A DNA stretch of 64,000 nt from Cylindrodendrum hubeiense (lineage: Eukaryota > Ascomycota > Sordariomycetes > Hypocreales > Nectriaceae), in NCBI GenBank assembly GCA_014621425.1, contig JAANBB010000056.1:1-64000 (forward strand), given 5' to 3'. Shown here in pieces: positions 10,476 to 20,611 of this stretch (its first letter is position 1; each line of letters opens with the position of its first letter). The notes below the pieces were generated by a model. It was not told where the DNA came from and ran no database searches. It saw only the letters and a program-made list of their open reading frames with translations. The position numbers and the translations under genes were made by a program.

Positions 10476-10525
10476 CATCAGCCAGCATCAACCAGCATCG
10501 GACAGCATCGACCGGCATCATCGAC
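10476..10525 (+). repeat. Degenerate 10-bp repeat (CAGCATCRAC)
   Basis: About five imperfect copies of CAGCATCAAC / CAGCATCGAC in a row. Confidence 0.7.
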
Positions 10526-10942
10526 ACCTGCGTTGGGAAACTCCCTGCAAGCGTGGTCATGTCCGGGGTAAGCCATCCGGGGACAGGAAGCCATTCGGCG
10601 TCTCATAGGCCGGGCGTTGGTCAGGCGGTTGAATCAAGCGTCCAGGGATGGGTGCAGGGTCGTGTGGATTGGGGGGGAGGGGAACATTGGCAGGGCGGCT
10701 GGCCACTGGGCGCCGGGCGTGGGCATTGGGCGGGCAGCGGGCAAGGGATTTCTGCTAGCTGCTGCGTATTGCCTACAAGGAGCGCACAGGCACCCGGGAC
10801 GGCCTCGAGAGGGAGGCATTGGCATTGGCATTTGCCAGCATCCGGGTGGTCGGGCATGAAGAAGTGGAGGAGGGGATGGGTGGAGAGTTGCAGGCGTGGG
10901 CTCCGAGGGAGTGGAGGAAGCGGAGAAATGCAAAGCAACCCC

Positions 10943-11027
10943 CCTGTCTGGCCTGTCTGGCCTGTCTGGCCTGTCTTGTCTGGCCTGTCTTGTCTGGCTT
11001 GTCTGGCTTGTTAGGCCTGTCTGGCTG
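10943..11027 (+). repeat. 9/14-bp minisatellite (CTGTCTGGC)
   Basis: About eight to nine copies of CTGTCTGGC, some lengthened by TTGT, run head to tail. It is the most regular repeat of the gene-free tract. Confidence 0.9.
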
Positions 11028-11200
11028 CCAGCCCGCCTGCCCGCCAGCTCATGGCATGTCTTATTGAGGCCGCAATGGGGTAATGATGTCGTAGTAAGCT
11101 GTAATTATTATACCGACGACCGGTGCAGGCATGCGCTGCGGCCCGTGTGTAATGAATGGGTGTACTTGCGGACCTGCTGCTCCCGCCAGCTCATGTGCGT

Positions 11201-11218
11201 AGCAGCAGCAGCAGCAGC
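11201..11218 (+). repeat. Trinucleotide repeat (AGC)6
   Basis: Six perfect AGC units. Confidence 0.9.
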
Positions 11219-12079
11219 CGCTGAGTGGGCGATGTACCGAGTCGCAGACACACCATCCATGCCATGGCTTGCTCGCTACTTGATATTTCCCTCTCGTGAC
11301 CAGCCACTGGCGTCCACCGCGACGCTGGTTAGCTGAAACTGTTTCCTTCCCCATGGTACGACTCCCACACTTTGATGTTGCTTTTTTTGTATTTTCGCCT
11401 CGTCGGGGGGGCGTCGAGACCGATCGGCCTGGACGCGGCAAGGATCGCCCAGTTCTGGGGATGCTGCTGGCCCAGTGCATCAAGCCCGTCGAGACTAGCC
11501 CGTCCCTAGTCGTCCGTACATCTGGCCCTGGGACGCAGGGCCCTGCGAGGCAAGTGGCAACTCGCTCCCTCATACGGGGTAGGCAGTTAGTGACTACGCC
11601 AAGTTCAATGTAGATTTTTTTTTTCTTACTCTCTCGTTCAGGGGGTGTGGACGGTCACTCATCACCCATCCTGGTCGCGTGGAGCGCACCGCACCGTACC
11701 GCACCCGACGCAGCGCCGCACCGCGCAGGCGGAAAGCAACGCGACGTGGTGGTGGTGTGGGCTCCGCTCCTCAGGCGCCGCGCATATGGCCAGGCCAGGC
11801 CTGTCAGCATCAACCGAAGGGGCACAGCCAGAGGCACAGTCACAGGCGCATCACAGGCACAGGCACCGCGCAAGGGACTGCGGCACACGGACGCTCACAG
11901 GGCCGCTCGCAGTGGAGGCTTCCAGGGTCGCCGGGGGGCCGCCGATGGGGGGGATGCATCATCATCGTCGGCCGGATGGGCTGCGCACTTCCCCACAGTA
12001 AAAAGACGCACGCGCAGACACACACGCAGACGCACGATGCAGCCCCCCCCGGCCCAGTCGACGACCTCCCCTTGTGGTT

Positions 12080-12110
12080 ATGGTGGAGGTTGTGGTGGAG
12101 GTTGTGGTGG
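12080..12110 (+). repeat. 12-bp repeat (GTGGTGGAGGTT)
   Basis: About 2.5 copies of GTGGTGGAGGTT. Confidence 0.8.
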
Positions 12111-12340
12111 ACACGACAGCGTTGGCCAGTCCTCGGTGAGCGGACCCTTGGCCGGGACCCTGGCCGGACGAGACCATGGCCGGACGAGACCAAGCCTCGA
12201 CCAGCGAGAAGTCGGCTTTTGGTAATCAATCCTTCAACATGCGAGGCTTCACGTCTCACAGTCTGGTCATCAACTCTCAACACATTGCTATAGCCCAGCC
12301 CGGGGGTACTGAATACCTCCTCATCGTGACCGCCTTCACG

Positions 12341-12372
12341 CTTACACACGCCTACACACGCCTACACACGCC
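12341..12372 (+). repeat. 10-bp repeat (CCTACACACG)
   Basis: Three copies of CYTACACACG followed by CC. Confidence 0.85.
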
Positions 12373-12495
12373 GCCAATATCATGCCCACCCCCTTTTCAT
12401 GTCGCCGTCCGAAAGCGCCATATCCCTTCCGGCCGTCTTCCAAGCCCATCCATGGAGGCATTATTTCCTTCCCAGCCCAACTGCAAGCCCTCGCT

Positions 12496-14718
12496 TCACA
12501 CCGACTGTGTCCTGACGTCAAATATCTCATTCTTCCACCCTTCCCGCTCGTACTCGAGCACCCGCTGCTCGGCATCCCGTCCCTCCTGCTCCCATAGCCT
12601 GATCAGGCTTCCCGGCGCGTAGCGCCCTTGGAACACGCCCTTGCCCGCCTTGACGCCCACTCGCGTGTCGACGTCTGGGTCGCTCGCGGGCACTAGGCGA
12701 GCGAGCACCGCACGGACAAAGGTCCACAGATCGTTGGGGTTGGCGATCCGCGTCGCTCGCAGCCGTTCCCGTGCGTAGAGCAGCTCCCGGTTCAGCGTGT
12801 GTATGCCCTCGGTGATGACGGTGGCGATTTTGGCCTCGAGCGCCTTTTTCACGATTGGTCGCACCAGTGGCTTGAAGAGCCAGGCCAGGCAGGCGAACTT
12901 TGACTTGCTGAGGGTGTAGTTGAGGTGGTGAATGTGCACATCGACGTTCCGCAGCACCACCATTTGCTCCAGATGCTCCCGTCCAATCTCGATGTCGAGA
13001 GATATGTCGACACCGCGCTCGTCCAGGTAGAACCCAGCAAGGCCTTCGTCGACCATCCAAAGTAGACCGGAGTGTAGACGTAGCCAGTAGCCCATGTCAT
13101 CAGCTGCCATAGACAACCCTGACACGGTGACATTCACCAGTGACGTCAATGTCGACTTCGTTCCAAAGCGGGCCTTGCGGACTTCGACGTCATTCTGAGT
13201 CGAAATCTTTAGCTTGTAAGGGAAGAAGGAGCTGTGGTTGACTGTCCGCCCTGGTTCCAGGATGAGGTTCTCCAGCAACAGGTCGATGGCGGGCGACGCC
13301 ACTTCCAGACGGGGTATGGGGATGTACTGGACGGCTTGAATGAGCATCGGCACGAAGATGTTCAGAGAATCTGATATTAGTTCCCCGTTGGTGTGCTGTC
13401 CAGCCGGGGAGAGGAGAGTGGCGATCCTCTTACTGGCGTGGACGAGTTTCTTGATGTCTGCATCCTCCAGCACCGAGCGGAGCGCCGAGTGTAAGTTGGC
13501 CAGGAGAGCATCCAGGTCCTCTCGAATCGACGACTTCGCCACCAGTTCATTCGACTTTGCGCGCAGCTGCTTGAACCGCTCCTCGGCCTCGTCGAAGAAG
13601 TCCGGCTCCATCAGCATATCCTGTACCATGTTGCCCACCTGCTTGACGAGCTCGTCGAAGTTGGGATCCGTCTGGCCATCTTCCATGACTGCTGCGAACG
13701 ATTTCTCTACGTTCTTCCAGTCCTCGTGGTTGCCGAGCGAGGTGACGAAGAGCCAGAAGTTGTGAAGCGCCCGGTCGGCCTCGGTGTTAGTGTGCGTGTC
13801 CTCTTCAACTGCTTGGATCGTCTCCGCGGCGGCGTGGGAATATGCGAGGAGGTAGCGGCGGATTAGACGGGACAAGGTCGACACGGATTGCGAATAGTCT
13901 GTACGCCGTCGAAGGTTGAGGACGGTTTCCTTGAGGCGGCTGACGAGAGTGTCTCCCTCCTCCCCGCCGACGTGCTCCATCAAGCTCTGGCCGGCTTCGT
14001 CGACCACCTCTGCGGCGCCATTTGCCACGGCCTCAGATACCTTTACCAGTTCATCTTTAAGATCTTGATTTGAGGGAACGGGTTGAGAGCCCCCATTCGG
14101 TTGCTTCAGCGCGTCCTGGCTCTTCTGGTCGGGCTCGATGGACTCGCCCGCCTGCTTGGACACATCGGCCAGGGTAAAGGCCGTATCCCGGAGGACTTCC
14201 CTCCCAACTGTGCTCAAATCCGACAAGAATATGCGAAAGTCCGAGTTGTTCAGGAGAAGCGAGCCCACGGTCTGCAGACTCTTGTATGTCGCTGTAACAT
14301 CCGCCTTGACCTTGGCCCCCGTCGCCCTGGCCTCGATGTCGGCCACATCCACGTCCAGCCGCGCCTTTGCCAGATACCAAACAAAGTCTTGGATTTGATC
14401 CTCGGCGTTTTTGTGCTGGAGCACCACGATGAGTTGTGTCAGCCAGAGCTTCAGGGTGCGGACCAGTGCTCGTCCCGATGGGCTCAATTCGTCGCCCCGT
14501 GGATTCAGAACCTCGGCGGAAAGAAGCGTGCGCAAGTGGATGATTGCCTGTGCATTAGTAGGCATGTATCCCTTGGACATGGCCCGGAGCATCTGATATG
14601 TGTGGAGCTTCTCGTGGAGTCGCGTCTGCAGCGTCGTGTCGTCATTGTATCGCGGCAGCAGAGGCTCGCGCTCGGCGTCCTCGCTGCGAGAGCTGCCGCA
14701 TCCGAAGCACGAGAACAT
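12496..14718 (-). CDS. HAM1-like protein with BPI/LBP-type lipid-binding fold
   Basis: A single exon of 740 residues. It starts MFSCFGCGSSRSEDAE, whose clustered N-terminal cysteines could be palmitoylated, followed by PLLPRYNDDTTLQTRLHEKLHTYQ, the entry to the fungal HAM1 N-terminal domain. The long helical N-terminal two thirds contain VLQHKNAEDQIQDFVWYLAKARL and DWKNVEKSFAAVMEDGQ. The C-terminal third (from about residue 480) has the beta-rich HAM1_C/BPI-like part (IPIPRLEVASPAIDLLLENL, MGYWLRLHSGLLWMVDEG). Family members are thought to bind lipids at membranes; no enzymatic role is known. Length and domain order are normal. No intron or oddity. Confidence 0.82.
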   Translation of the reverse strand: MFSCFGCGSSRSEDAEREPLLPRYNDDTTLQTRLHEKLHTYQMLRAMSKGYMPTNAQAIIHLRTLLSAEVLNPRGDELSPSGRALVRTLKLWLTQLIVVLQHKNAEDQIQDFVWYLAKARLDVDVADIEARATGAKVKADVTATYKSLQTVGSLLLNNSDFRIFLSDLSTVGREVLRDTAFTLADVSKQAGESIEPDQKSQDALKQPNGGSQPVPSNQDLKDELVKVSEAVANGAAEVVDEAGQSLMEHVGGEEGDTLVSRLKETVLNLRRRTDYSQSVSTLSRLIRRYLLAYSHAAAETIQAVEEDTHTNTEADRALHNFWLFVTSLGNHEDWKNVEKSFAAVMEDGQTDPNFDELVKQVGNMVQDMLMEPDFFDEAEERFKQLRAKSNELVAKSSIREDLDALLANLHSALRSVLEDADIKKLVHASKRIATLLSPAGQHTNGELISDSLNIFVPMLIQAVQYIPIPRLEVASPAIDLLLENLILEPGRTVNHSSFFPYKLKISTQNDVEVRKARFGTKSTLTSLVNVTVSGLSMAADDMGYWLRLHSGLLWMVDEGLAGFYLDERGVDISLDIEIGREHLEQMVVLRNVDVHIHHLNYTLSKSKFACLAWLFKPLVRPIVKKALEAKIATVITEGIHTLNRELLYARERLRATRIANPNDLWTFVRAVLARLVPASDPDVDTRVGVKAGKGVFQGRYAPGSLIRLWEQEGRDAEQRVLEYEREGWKNEIFDVRTQSV

Positions 14719-16012
14719 TTTCCAATTCAGTCAATGATTGACTTGGAGGCTTTTTGGAACTGAGCACCGTCCTCTCTTCTTGTATGTATTCGTCTTTTCT
14801 GATGGTGGCTACTCACAGATCGAAGACGCGTTGATGAAAGTATGTATCCAAGCCCGGTTTCTGCCACTACGTCATTGACTCGGCCGGAGCTTTTGTCCCT
14901 GCTCACACCACACCACCCACCCTCACTCACTGAATAACGGATGAGCAGCATCAACACCAACGAGGATAACCATAGGCGGATGTTAATGTTTAAATTAGTC
15001 CCTGAAGGTACATGTAAGTAAGCAAATTATTCGCCATTATTTGTTCTTTTTCCGTCATTGTACGTAACGATGATTAAAGGGCGACTACTGTCACATGTAT
15101 CCTGTCGCTGCCACTGAAAGCGACGTCGTTCAATTCAACTTCGTATCTGATTGGAAAGGACAGCAAAACACACCACTTAGAGTTACAAAATAAACTCGGG
15201 TTCCATTTGAATGTGTTGAATGTGACCGTTTGGGTGACGAATGGTATGTCCACTGCTTGTCCAAAACGAGAGCTATCACATAAGCGAAGTATTCTGATTG
15301 TGTTACACAAGGCATATATAATATTGCAAGTAATTAATCGCAGTGTGAGTTGGTAGTTGAATCCAATCTAAAATTTCGCCAAACTGCATTAATCGTTGCT
15401 TGTTGCTTTCTAAAACGCCGGGGCTAAAGTGTAGTAACTATGTATCCAAGCCATCGAGCGCATTGACAAGGATAATAGCTCGAAGTATCATTCTGGTTCT
15501 TCTGTATTGGAGTCTCCTTTAATATGCTAGACTCTTCTTCTTTCTATTTATGCCAAACCAGCAGCCAAGCTTCCCGTCATGGATGAGTCGGTGCTGTAGG
15601 GTAGGCATCTACTCAGCACATGCAAGCGCAATACCAACGAAAGCCGCCAGAACTAACGTAAAAAATATGACAGCCCGAATGGTTTCAATGAAGAGGAGCT
15701 CTCTGAGACAAATCATGGCGCACATGTCGAATGCGAAGAGCGATGCAAGTTGACAAAGTACAGCCAACTGCCGTCCAGAAACGGAAAGTACCTCGGTACC
15801 TCGGATTGGCGACTGGGCTGAACACCCCGGCTTCGGGCTTCGGAACGCGCCACCGAAATTGTTGATAACCTCTCCCGTCCCTTGGCGGGTAGACATCTCC
15901 GCCTTTCAGGCCAGACAACGACCAAAACGCTGTACTCACAACCTCTGAAGAGGATCTCACGAGGCAGGACCCGATACCTCATCCCCTGTAGTCCCGTGAT
16001 CAGCCCAGCCCG
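14719..16012. other. Divergent intergenic region (1.3 kb)
   Basis: This lies between the HAM1-like start and the thioesterase start. It is A/T-rich from 14960 to 15560. TACCTCGG occurs twice in a row at about 15788-15803. Minus-strand open frames at 15609-15960 show no family resemblance. No RNA gene recognised. Confidence 0.5.
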
Positions 16013-17217
16013 ATGACGGACGAACCCGACGCGTCGACGGCGGCGCCCGCCAAGGAATGGAAGCGCATGTCGTTCCAGGAGGCCATGGAGCTGGAGAAGC
16101 TCCCCGACGTCCTGTCGGGCGACCAGAAACGTGAGACGCGGTTCATGAACCGCCAGCCGCCCTGGATGCCCGGCAAGGAGCTTCCCTGGGAGTCCATCGG
16201 CGTTTCGGCCGCCAAGATCACCAGAGGGGCCTACGGTGGGGTCGTGTATGCCATGGCCACCCTTGCAGCGGCGCGGGTCGTCGAGGAGGAAGATGCGAAG
16301 GGCGAGATGCAGAGTGGGAGCGACGGGAGCGAAGGCGGGCGCGCTATTCATGTGAGTGAGACTAGTTATGGCGCTGGCGTTGATCTGAATAGGCTGACAT
16401 GCCGTAGACCATCCAGGCCGTCTTTACGAACCCGGGGCTTATTGACCGGCCCTTCATCTTCAACGTGGCCGAAATCCATTCGAGTCGTTCGTTCTCGACC
16501 CGCATTATCAATGTTTTCCAGTCTACCGAGCCCTCAGTCAACCCATCTGGTCCCTTTCCTAGTTCCGATGCCCTGTCTCCTCCGGGAGACAAGTGCTTCT
16601 CTTGTCTCGTCACCTTCAAGCGACCCAGCCCGAGCCCTTCCGAATCCCAGGGCGCGCCGCCGCAGGAGCGCTACCGGAGCATTCTGTCTTCGAGGCCGCC
16701 GGACGAATGGGAGCACTGTCCTCAGGCGGACATTGACGCCGTCAGGGACACCTTCCCCAATGCTGGTCCAGGGGCCTTTCCCATTCTCGACATGCGCAAG
16801 GTAGACATGAGGGCCTATAATTCCGACAAGGAGTTGCCAGACCGCAGGGAGCTAATTCTCTACCGCCTTCTCGCCCCGATCCCCAAGGAAGACGTCAACG
16901 CGCACATCACCTGCCACGCGTTTGAAGCAGACCGCAACGGCATCATCATGCTCGGAAACCACCTCGGTTATGGGTACAGTCTCGGTGTAGCAGCGACGTT
17001 GAGCTACTCCTTCTACGTCCACGTCAACCCCGAGGAGGCCGTCATGCATGGAGATGGATGGTGGGTGCAAGAGGTGTACTGGCCCCGGTACAGTTCAGGG
17101 AGAGGGTTGATGATGAGCTTTACTTGGAGCCCAGAGGGGAACCACGTGGCGACGGGATACCAGGACGGAATCCTCTTCCCATCGACCTCGAGAGATGTGA
17201 GAGATGCAAGACTTTGA
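16013..17217 (+). CDS. Acyl-CoA thioesterase-like protein (double hotdog)
   Basis: Two exons (16013-16351 and 16408-17217; intron GTGAGT..TAG) give 382 residues. The N-terminal half has the TesB-type hotdog entry (GGVVYAMATLAAARVV, then TIQAVFTNPGLIDRPFIFNVAEIHSSRSFSTRIINVFQ). The C-terminal half has the second hotdog (DRRELILYRLLAPIPKEDVNAHITCHAFEADRNG, then ATLSYSFYVH, and GWWVQEVYWPRYSSGRGLM). Members hydrolyse acyl-CoA esters, in peroxisomes or the cytosol. There is no obvious peroxisomal tripeptide (the end is DARL). The catalytic residues were not pinned down, so substrate range is open. Confidence 0.8.
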
Positions 17218-17987
17218 GACATAAACCACCTACTCTATCCTGTATCATTTTGTTTTCCCAAGCTTGATTAGAGCAATATATTATTATTTGGATCCTTGAT
17301 TAGGCGTTGGTAGTCTTGAGCTCATAGCTAGCTAATAATACATGGAGAATTGAGCGTGATGCGGGAGATGTTGGATCGAAAAACAACAACTGTGAAAGAA
17401 AAGTAACACCAAGCGGAGGTTTAAGACTGAGGAATAGGGGGACTGGGCCTATGGTTAACATCAGCTTTGGGCCAACACCACCGTATGTACTGAGTACAAT
17501 GCGTAACAATGCGATGCAGAAAGATGAACCCGTCGACTTAATCATCCTGTTTAGAGGATCTCTTCGCACTGATTACTGCTCGCGACCGCTTGAGAACATC
17601 GCATGACGTCTTTAAAACACAACCCCGACACGTTTGCTTTGATGCCGCGCTTCTCTGTTTGCTTCAGTGTTACTTTGTTCAGACTCTGACTGAGTCACTT
17701 TGACCAGACTCCGACCGAGTCACTACGCCTGCTCGTTTGCACAAACCCAGCGCGCGTTGCTCTGTACAACTGGGCGGCAAACAGATGCGGCGCGTGACCT
17801 GGCTGCCACCTGCCTGGCTCGCACTTAGGCCTAAGAGCAAACGCGCCGCCTCAAGACTTGCAGGCAGCTGCATTCTCATTCACTCTCTCATTCACTCACT
17901 CAGTTCCTCCCTACTTAGGAGCAAGGAAATTTCACGCGGATCCTGTTTTCTTCCCTTCTTCAACTCACCACCCGCACTCACGACAAG
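17218..17987. other. Intergenic with duplicated AP-1/Gcn4-like promoter element
   Basis: The 3' region of the thioesterase gene and promoter of the unknown gene at 17988. Apart from the 20-base direct repeat at 17680-17724, a TCATTCACTC-type pyrimidine stretch lies at 17876-17900, just upstream of the start. Confidence 0.5.
17680..17724 (+). promoter_or_regulatory. 20-bp direct repeat with TGAGTCA core
   Basis: CAGACTCYGACYGAGTCACT occurs at 17680-17699 and 17705-17724. The first copy contains TGAGTCA, the binding site of Gcn4/CpcA/AP-1 bZIP factors; the second has CGAGTCA. The two differences are both C/T transitions. It lies about 290 bases upstream of the ATG at 17988. Confidence 0.6.
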
Positions 17988-19041
17988 ATGGTTGACTCCT
18001 CCAACACCGAACACTCTGGTGCCATTAACTCAGTGAGTTCCTTCTATCTTTTCATCAGTCTAACCAAACTCGCTAATGGATGATTCCCAGGCCCGTGGCA
18101 ATCTCCCTGCCGGCGAGACTGGGATCGACCACATTCTCCAAATCCCTTGGGACCAGGTTTACTCTATTAGTCATAACGGCACATACAAAACCCCGGTCGC
18201 GCTTCGAGGCACACCTATCAACAAGATCGACGAGAACGGCCCGTACTGGGAGCAGTCATGGGCATCCCTTGACAAGTACCTTGAGCGAGAACATGCCGAA
18301 GAGGTCCTGAAGAACGAATTTCACGAACGACTTCTTCGCTCCCCCAATGATGGATATTTGGCGAAGCAACACAAAAGACACCAAGATAACGTCAGCAAAC
18401 AGAAAAAGATTCGTGAGATATTTGGCAGGGACTCCCCGTATCACCCAAATCAACTAGTCTCCAAGCATCATCTCCCTTCTGGTGGTCTCTGTCACCAAGA
18501 GCTGATGTACAAGTTGGCATGTAAGATCTCGGACCTTCGTTTTCTCCATAAGAAGGGTGATATTACAATGGATCCATGGGACTTCCTCCGCTGGAGGATC
18601 GCGCGAAAGGCTCAATCTCTCGTTGGCTCGACCTGGCAGAGTACCAGAGATGTTATCAAGACCGTCGCTACCAGGATTTGTGATGATAGTCATGAAGGTC
18701 AGGCCGCAGATAAGTACAAGGATCGAGTCCTACGTATGGCGGTGCTTCGGTCTGCTCAACAACAGCACCAGATTAATCGATACAAGTCAAAGGATACGGC
18801 CAAACCTGCTGGCATCCAGAAGACGACTCGTCAGGTTCCGCAATCAACCATCAACCCTCGCCCTCGCCCTCGCCCTCGCCCTGTTGGATCATCTTTGCCA
18901 GCGAACCGCTCTTTGAACTCGTCGACGACATCTTCGACCGCCGCCACTCGGGAACAGCAGCAGCGACGGGAGAGGCTTGCACGGCCCTCCGAGTACCAAG
19001 GCGTCAATGCATTCAGAGCACAGCAAAGGTCCCGACCCTGA
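17988..19041 (+). CDS. Unknown protein, basic helical
   Basis: Two exons (17988-18032 and 18091-19041; intron GTGAGT..CAG, 58 bases) give 331 residues. The ATG at 17988 follows a long pyrimidine-rich leader. The protein is hydrophilic and helical with many K, R, Q and H residues. A block around residues 155-215 (CHQELMYKLACKISDLRFLHKKGD, then DPWDFLRWRIARKAQSLVGSTWQ) looks folded. The tail is basic, low-complexity and Ser/Thr/Pro-rich, with an (RP)n stretch encoded by a CCCTCG hexamer repeat. I do not recognise the family. No signal peptide or membrane segment. Confidence 0.6.
18855..18882 (+). repeat. Hexamer repeat (CCCTCG), coding for Arg-Pro
   Basis: About 4.7 copies of CCCTCG in frame within the unknown gene; gives alternating Pro and Arg. 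Confidence 0.85.
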
Positions 19042-20611
19042 GTGAGCATTGAAGTTCAACACTACTCCGTAGTAGGCGATCCCGCACGTCACAAGCCGTC
19101 GGTCTCGCAGTATGTTCTCTGATTCCGTGTCTGGCCTGTGCTTTGCTAATCTCTCTAGGTATCCTGGTTTCTTTGAAGTTGAGGTGCCGGAACTGAGCTT
19201 TAGAGGAGGTTGACAAATGGTCCTCTCGTTTTCTTGTGTTGCGCTTGGCGCACGCGATGGTCGGCGGATGGAGGACGGAGAAGGACGGAGAATGACCGGT
19301 GTTCCACCGAATCAACACGAACTCGTGGGGTTATGACCATGACATGTAGATAACTTAACAAGAATGAGAGTCCCTTCGCCCCACATGGTACGAGAGTGGT
19401 GTTCGTGAGCCCAAAAGACAATTCCGATTGCGACATTGGCCAATATACCCCGATGGTAGTGAGCATGCAGTTTGCCGGTGCTGCGTGACGCAGGCGACCT
19501 ACACTGGAGCAAAATTGAGAGTTGGTACTGGCACCAAAAGTTGAGATGCACAGATCGACGTCACCCTGACTGCGTCTTACACAAGCCACATGCCGCCAAA
19601 TGCAACTATACTCATGGCTTGCCTTGCGATTACATGCACACCTCAGACCCCAAGTAAGCGCCAAAACTGAATGTGATCGACTCCTGTATGGATGCCAAGG
19701 GACGAAATCTCGACACCTGCAATGAGAACAGGACCTGTCTCGCAGCGTGGACTTAGCGCTTCCCATCGCTATTTTCCAGCAAGTAGCAAGAGCTGGACCG
19801 GCCACTCAGCTGTACACTGGAGTACAGCGAGGTTCCACAAGTTCTGCCATGACCTGATTTTCTCACTTGGTACGATCTTATCTTTTGGGTTTGGCACAGA
19901 GAGTTGAATTGTACATAAAAATGACAAAATGGACACATCGGCAGGGCCGCCGCGCAGTTGCGTTGAGAGGAAGGCTGATTGTTCGGCTGGACCGTCTTAC
20001 GGTTGATCAATGAACAGGATCTGCGACTTGGCTCATTGATTCGATCTGCGGAAATCACGATTAGTCTGAACAAACTTTGTAGAGGATATGCTGGCCAGTA
20101 TTGAGGCCATACGGGCTTTTATTCATCCAGCCCCTCGTGAGACGTCAGCATTTCATTAGTAGAGGTGGTTGCATGGAAATGGCCGTATTGTCAGCTTTCT
20201 CAGTTGAAAATATGATACTTGGAAGGCAGTGCAATTAGCTTGCTATTGTTGAGCGATATTTAAGGCCGACTTTTGACCAATACCCTTCAGAAGGATTCGA
20301 AGCTTGTGCTCAATGAGTTTCACTGGGGGCTAATTTTACATTCGGGTGAGATTCCGGCCGAAGCAGCCGAAACCAGCCACTAAGGCCAGAAATTGAAGCT
20401 TGATCCAAGCAAGAGATCCCTGTGAAAGCATTATTCCTGTCAGTGCCAAGAATAGTAAGCGAGTGTGTCAGCTGGAGGATGGGACCAGTGGGGCTGACAG
20501 ATATATTGTCAGCGCGACATCTCAAGTCCAAGCGTGAACCTCCATAACCAACCCGGATTTTAAACACGCCACGGCTTCATTTACCATCCATTCTCATCTT
20601 CGTCAAGAAGA
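19042..20611. other. 1.57-kb intergenic region, no gene recognised
   Basis: Base composition drops towards A/T here compared with the first 18 kb. A short Cys-rich frame on the plus strand (about 19510-19657) and a 200-codon frame on the minus strand (19200-19805) have no ATG-based gene model or domain that I could support. Confidence 0.45.

Larger units (their letters stand above)
9289..12495. other. 3.2-kb gene-free tract rich in minisatellites
   Basis: Bounded by the start of one minus-strand gene and the stop of another. It holds long chance open frames on both strands, but none shows a domain or plausible introns. Between about 9690 and 10500 the plus strand is very purine-rich (pyrimidine-rich on the minus strand, as in fungal promoters and leaders). 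At least six short tandem repeats lie within it, listed separately. It could be a long upstream region or 5' leader of the 7891-9288 gene, or produce a non-coding RNA; the sequence does not decide. Confidence 0.55.

Noticed and set aside
9960..12300. Several open frames of 100-200 codons in the gene-free tract
   Set aside because: Low-complexity, on both strands at once, without domains or consistent introns; expected in GC-rich repeat-bearing DNA.
12514..13148. Two TGACGTCA palindromes
   Set aside because: Both lie inside the coding sequence of the HAM1-like gene, so chance occurrence is likely.
19472..19657. Small Cys-rich plus-strand frame, possible effector
   Set aside because: No ATG at a sensible place, no signal peptide, and no recognisable family.
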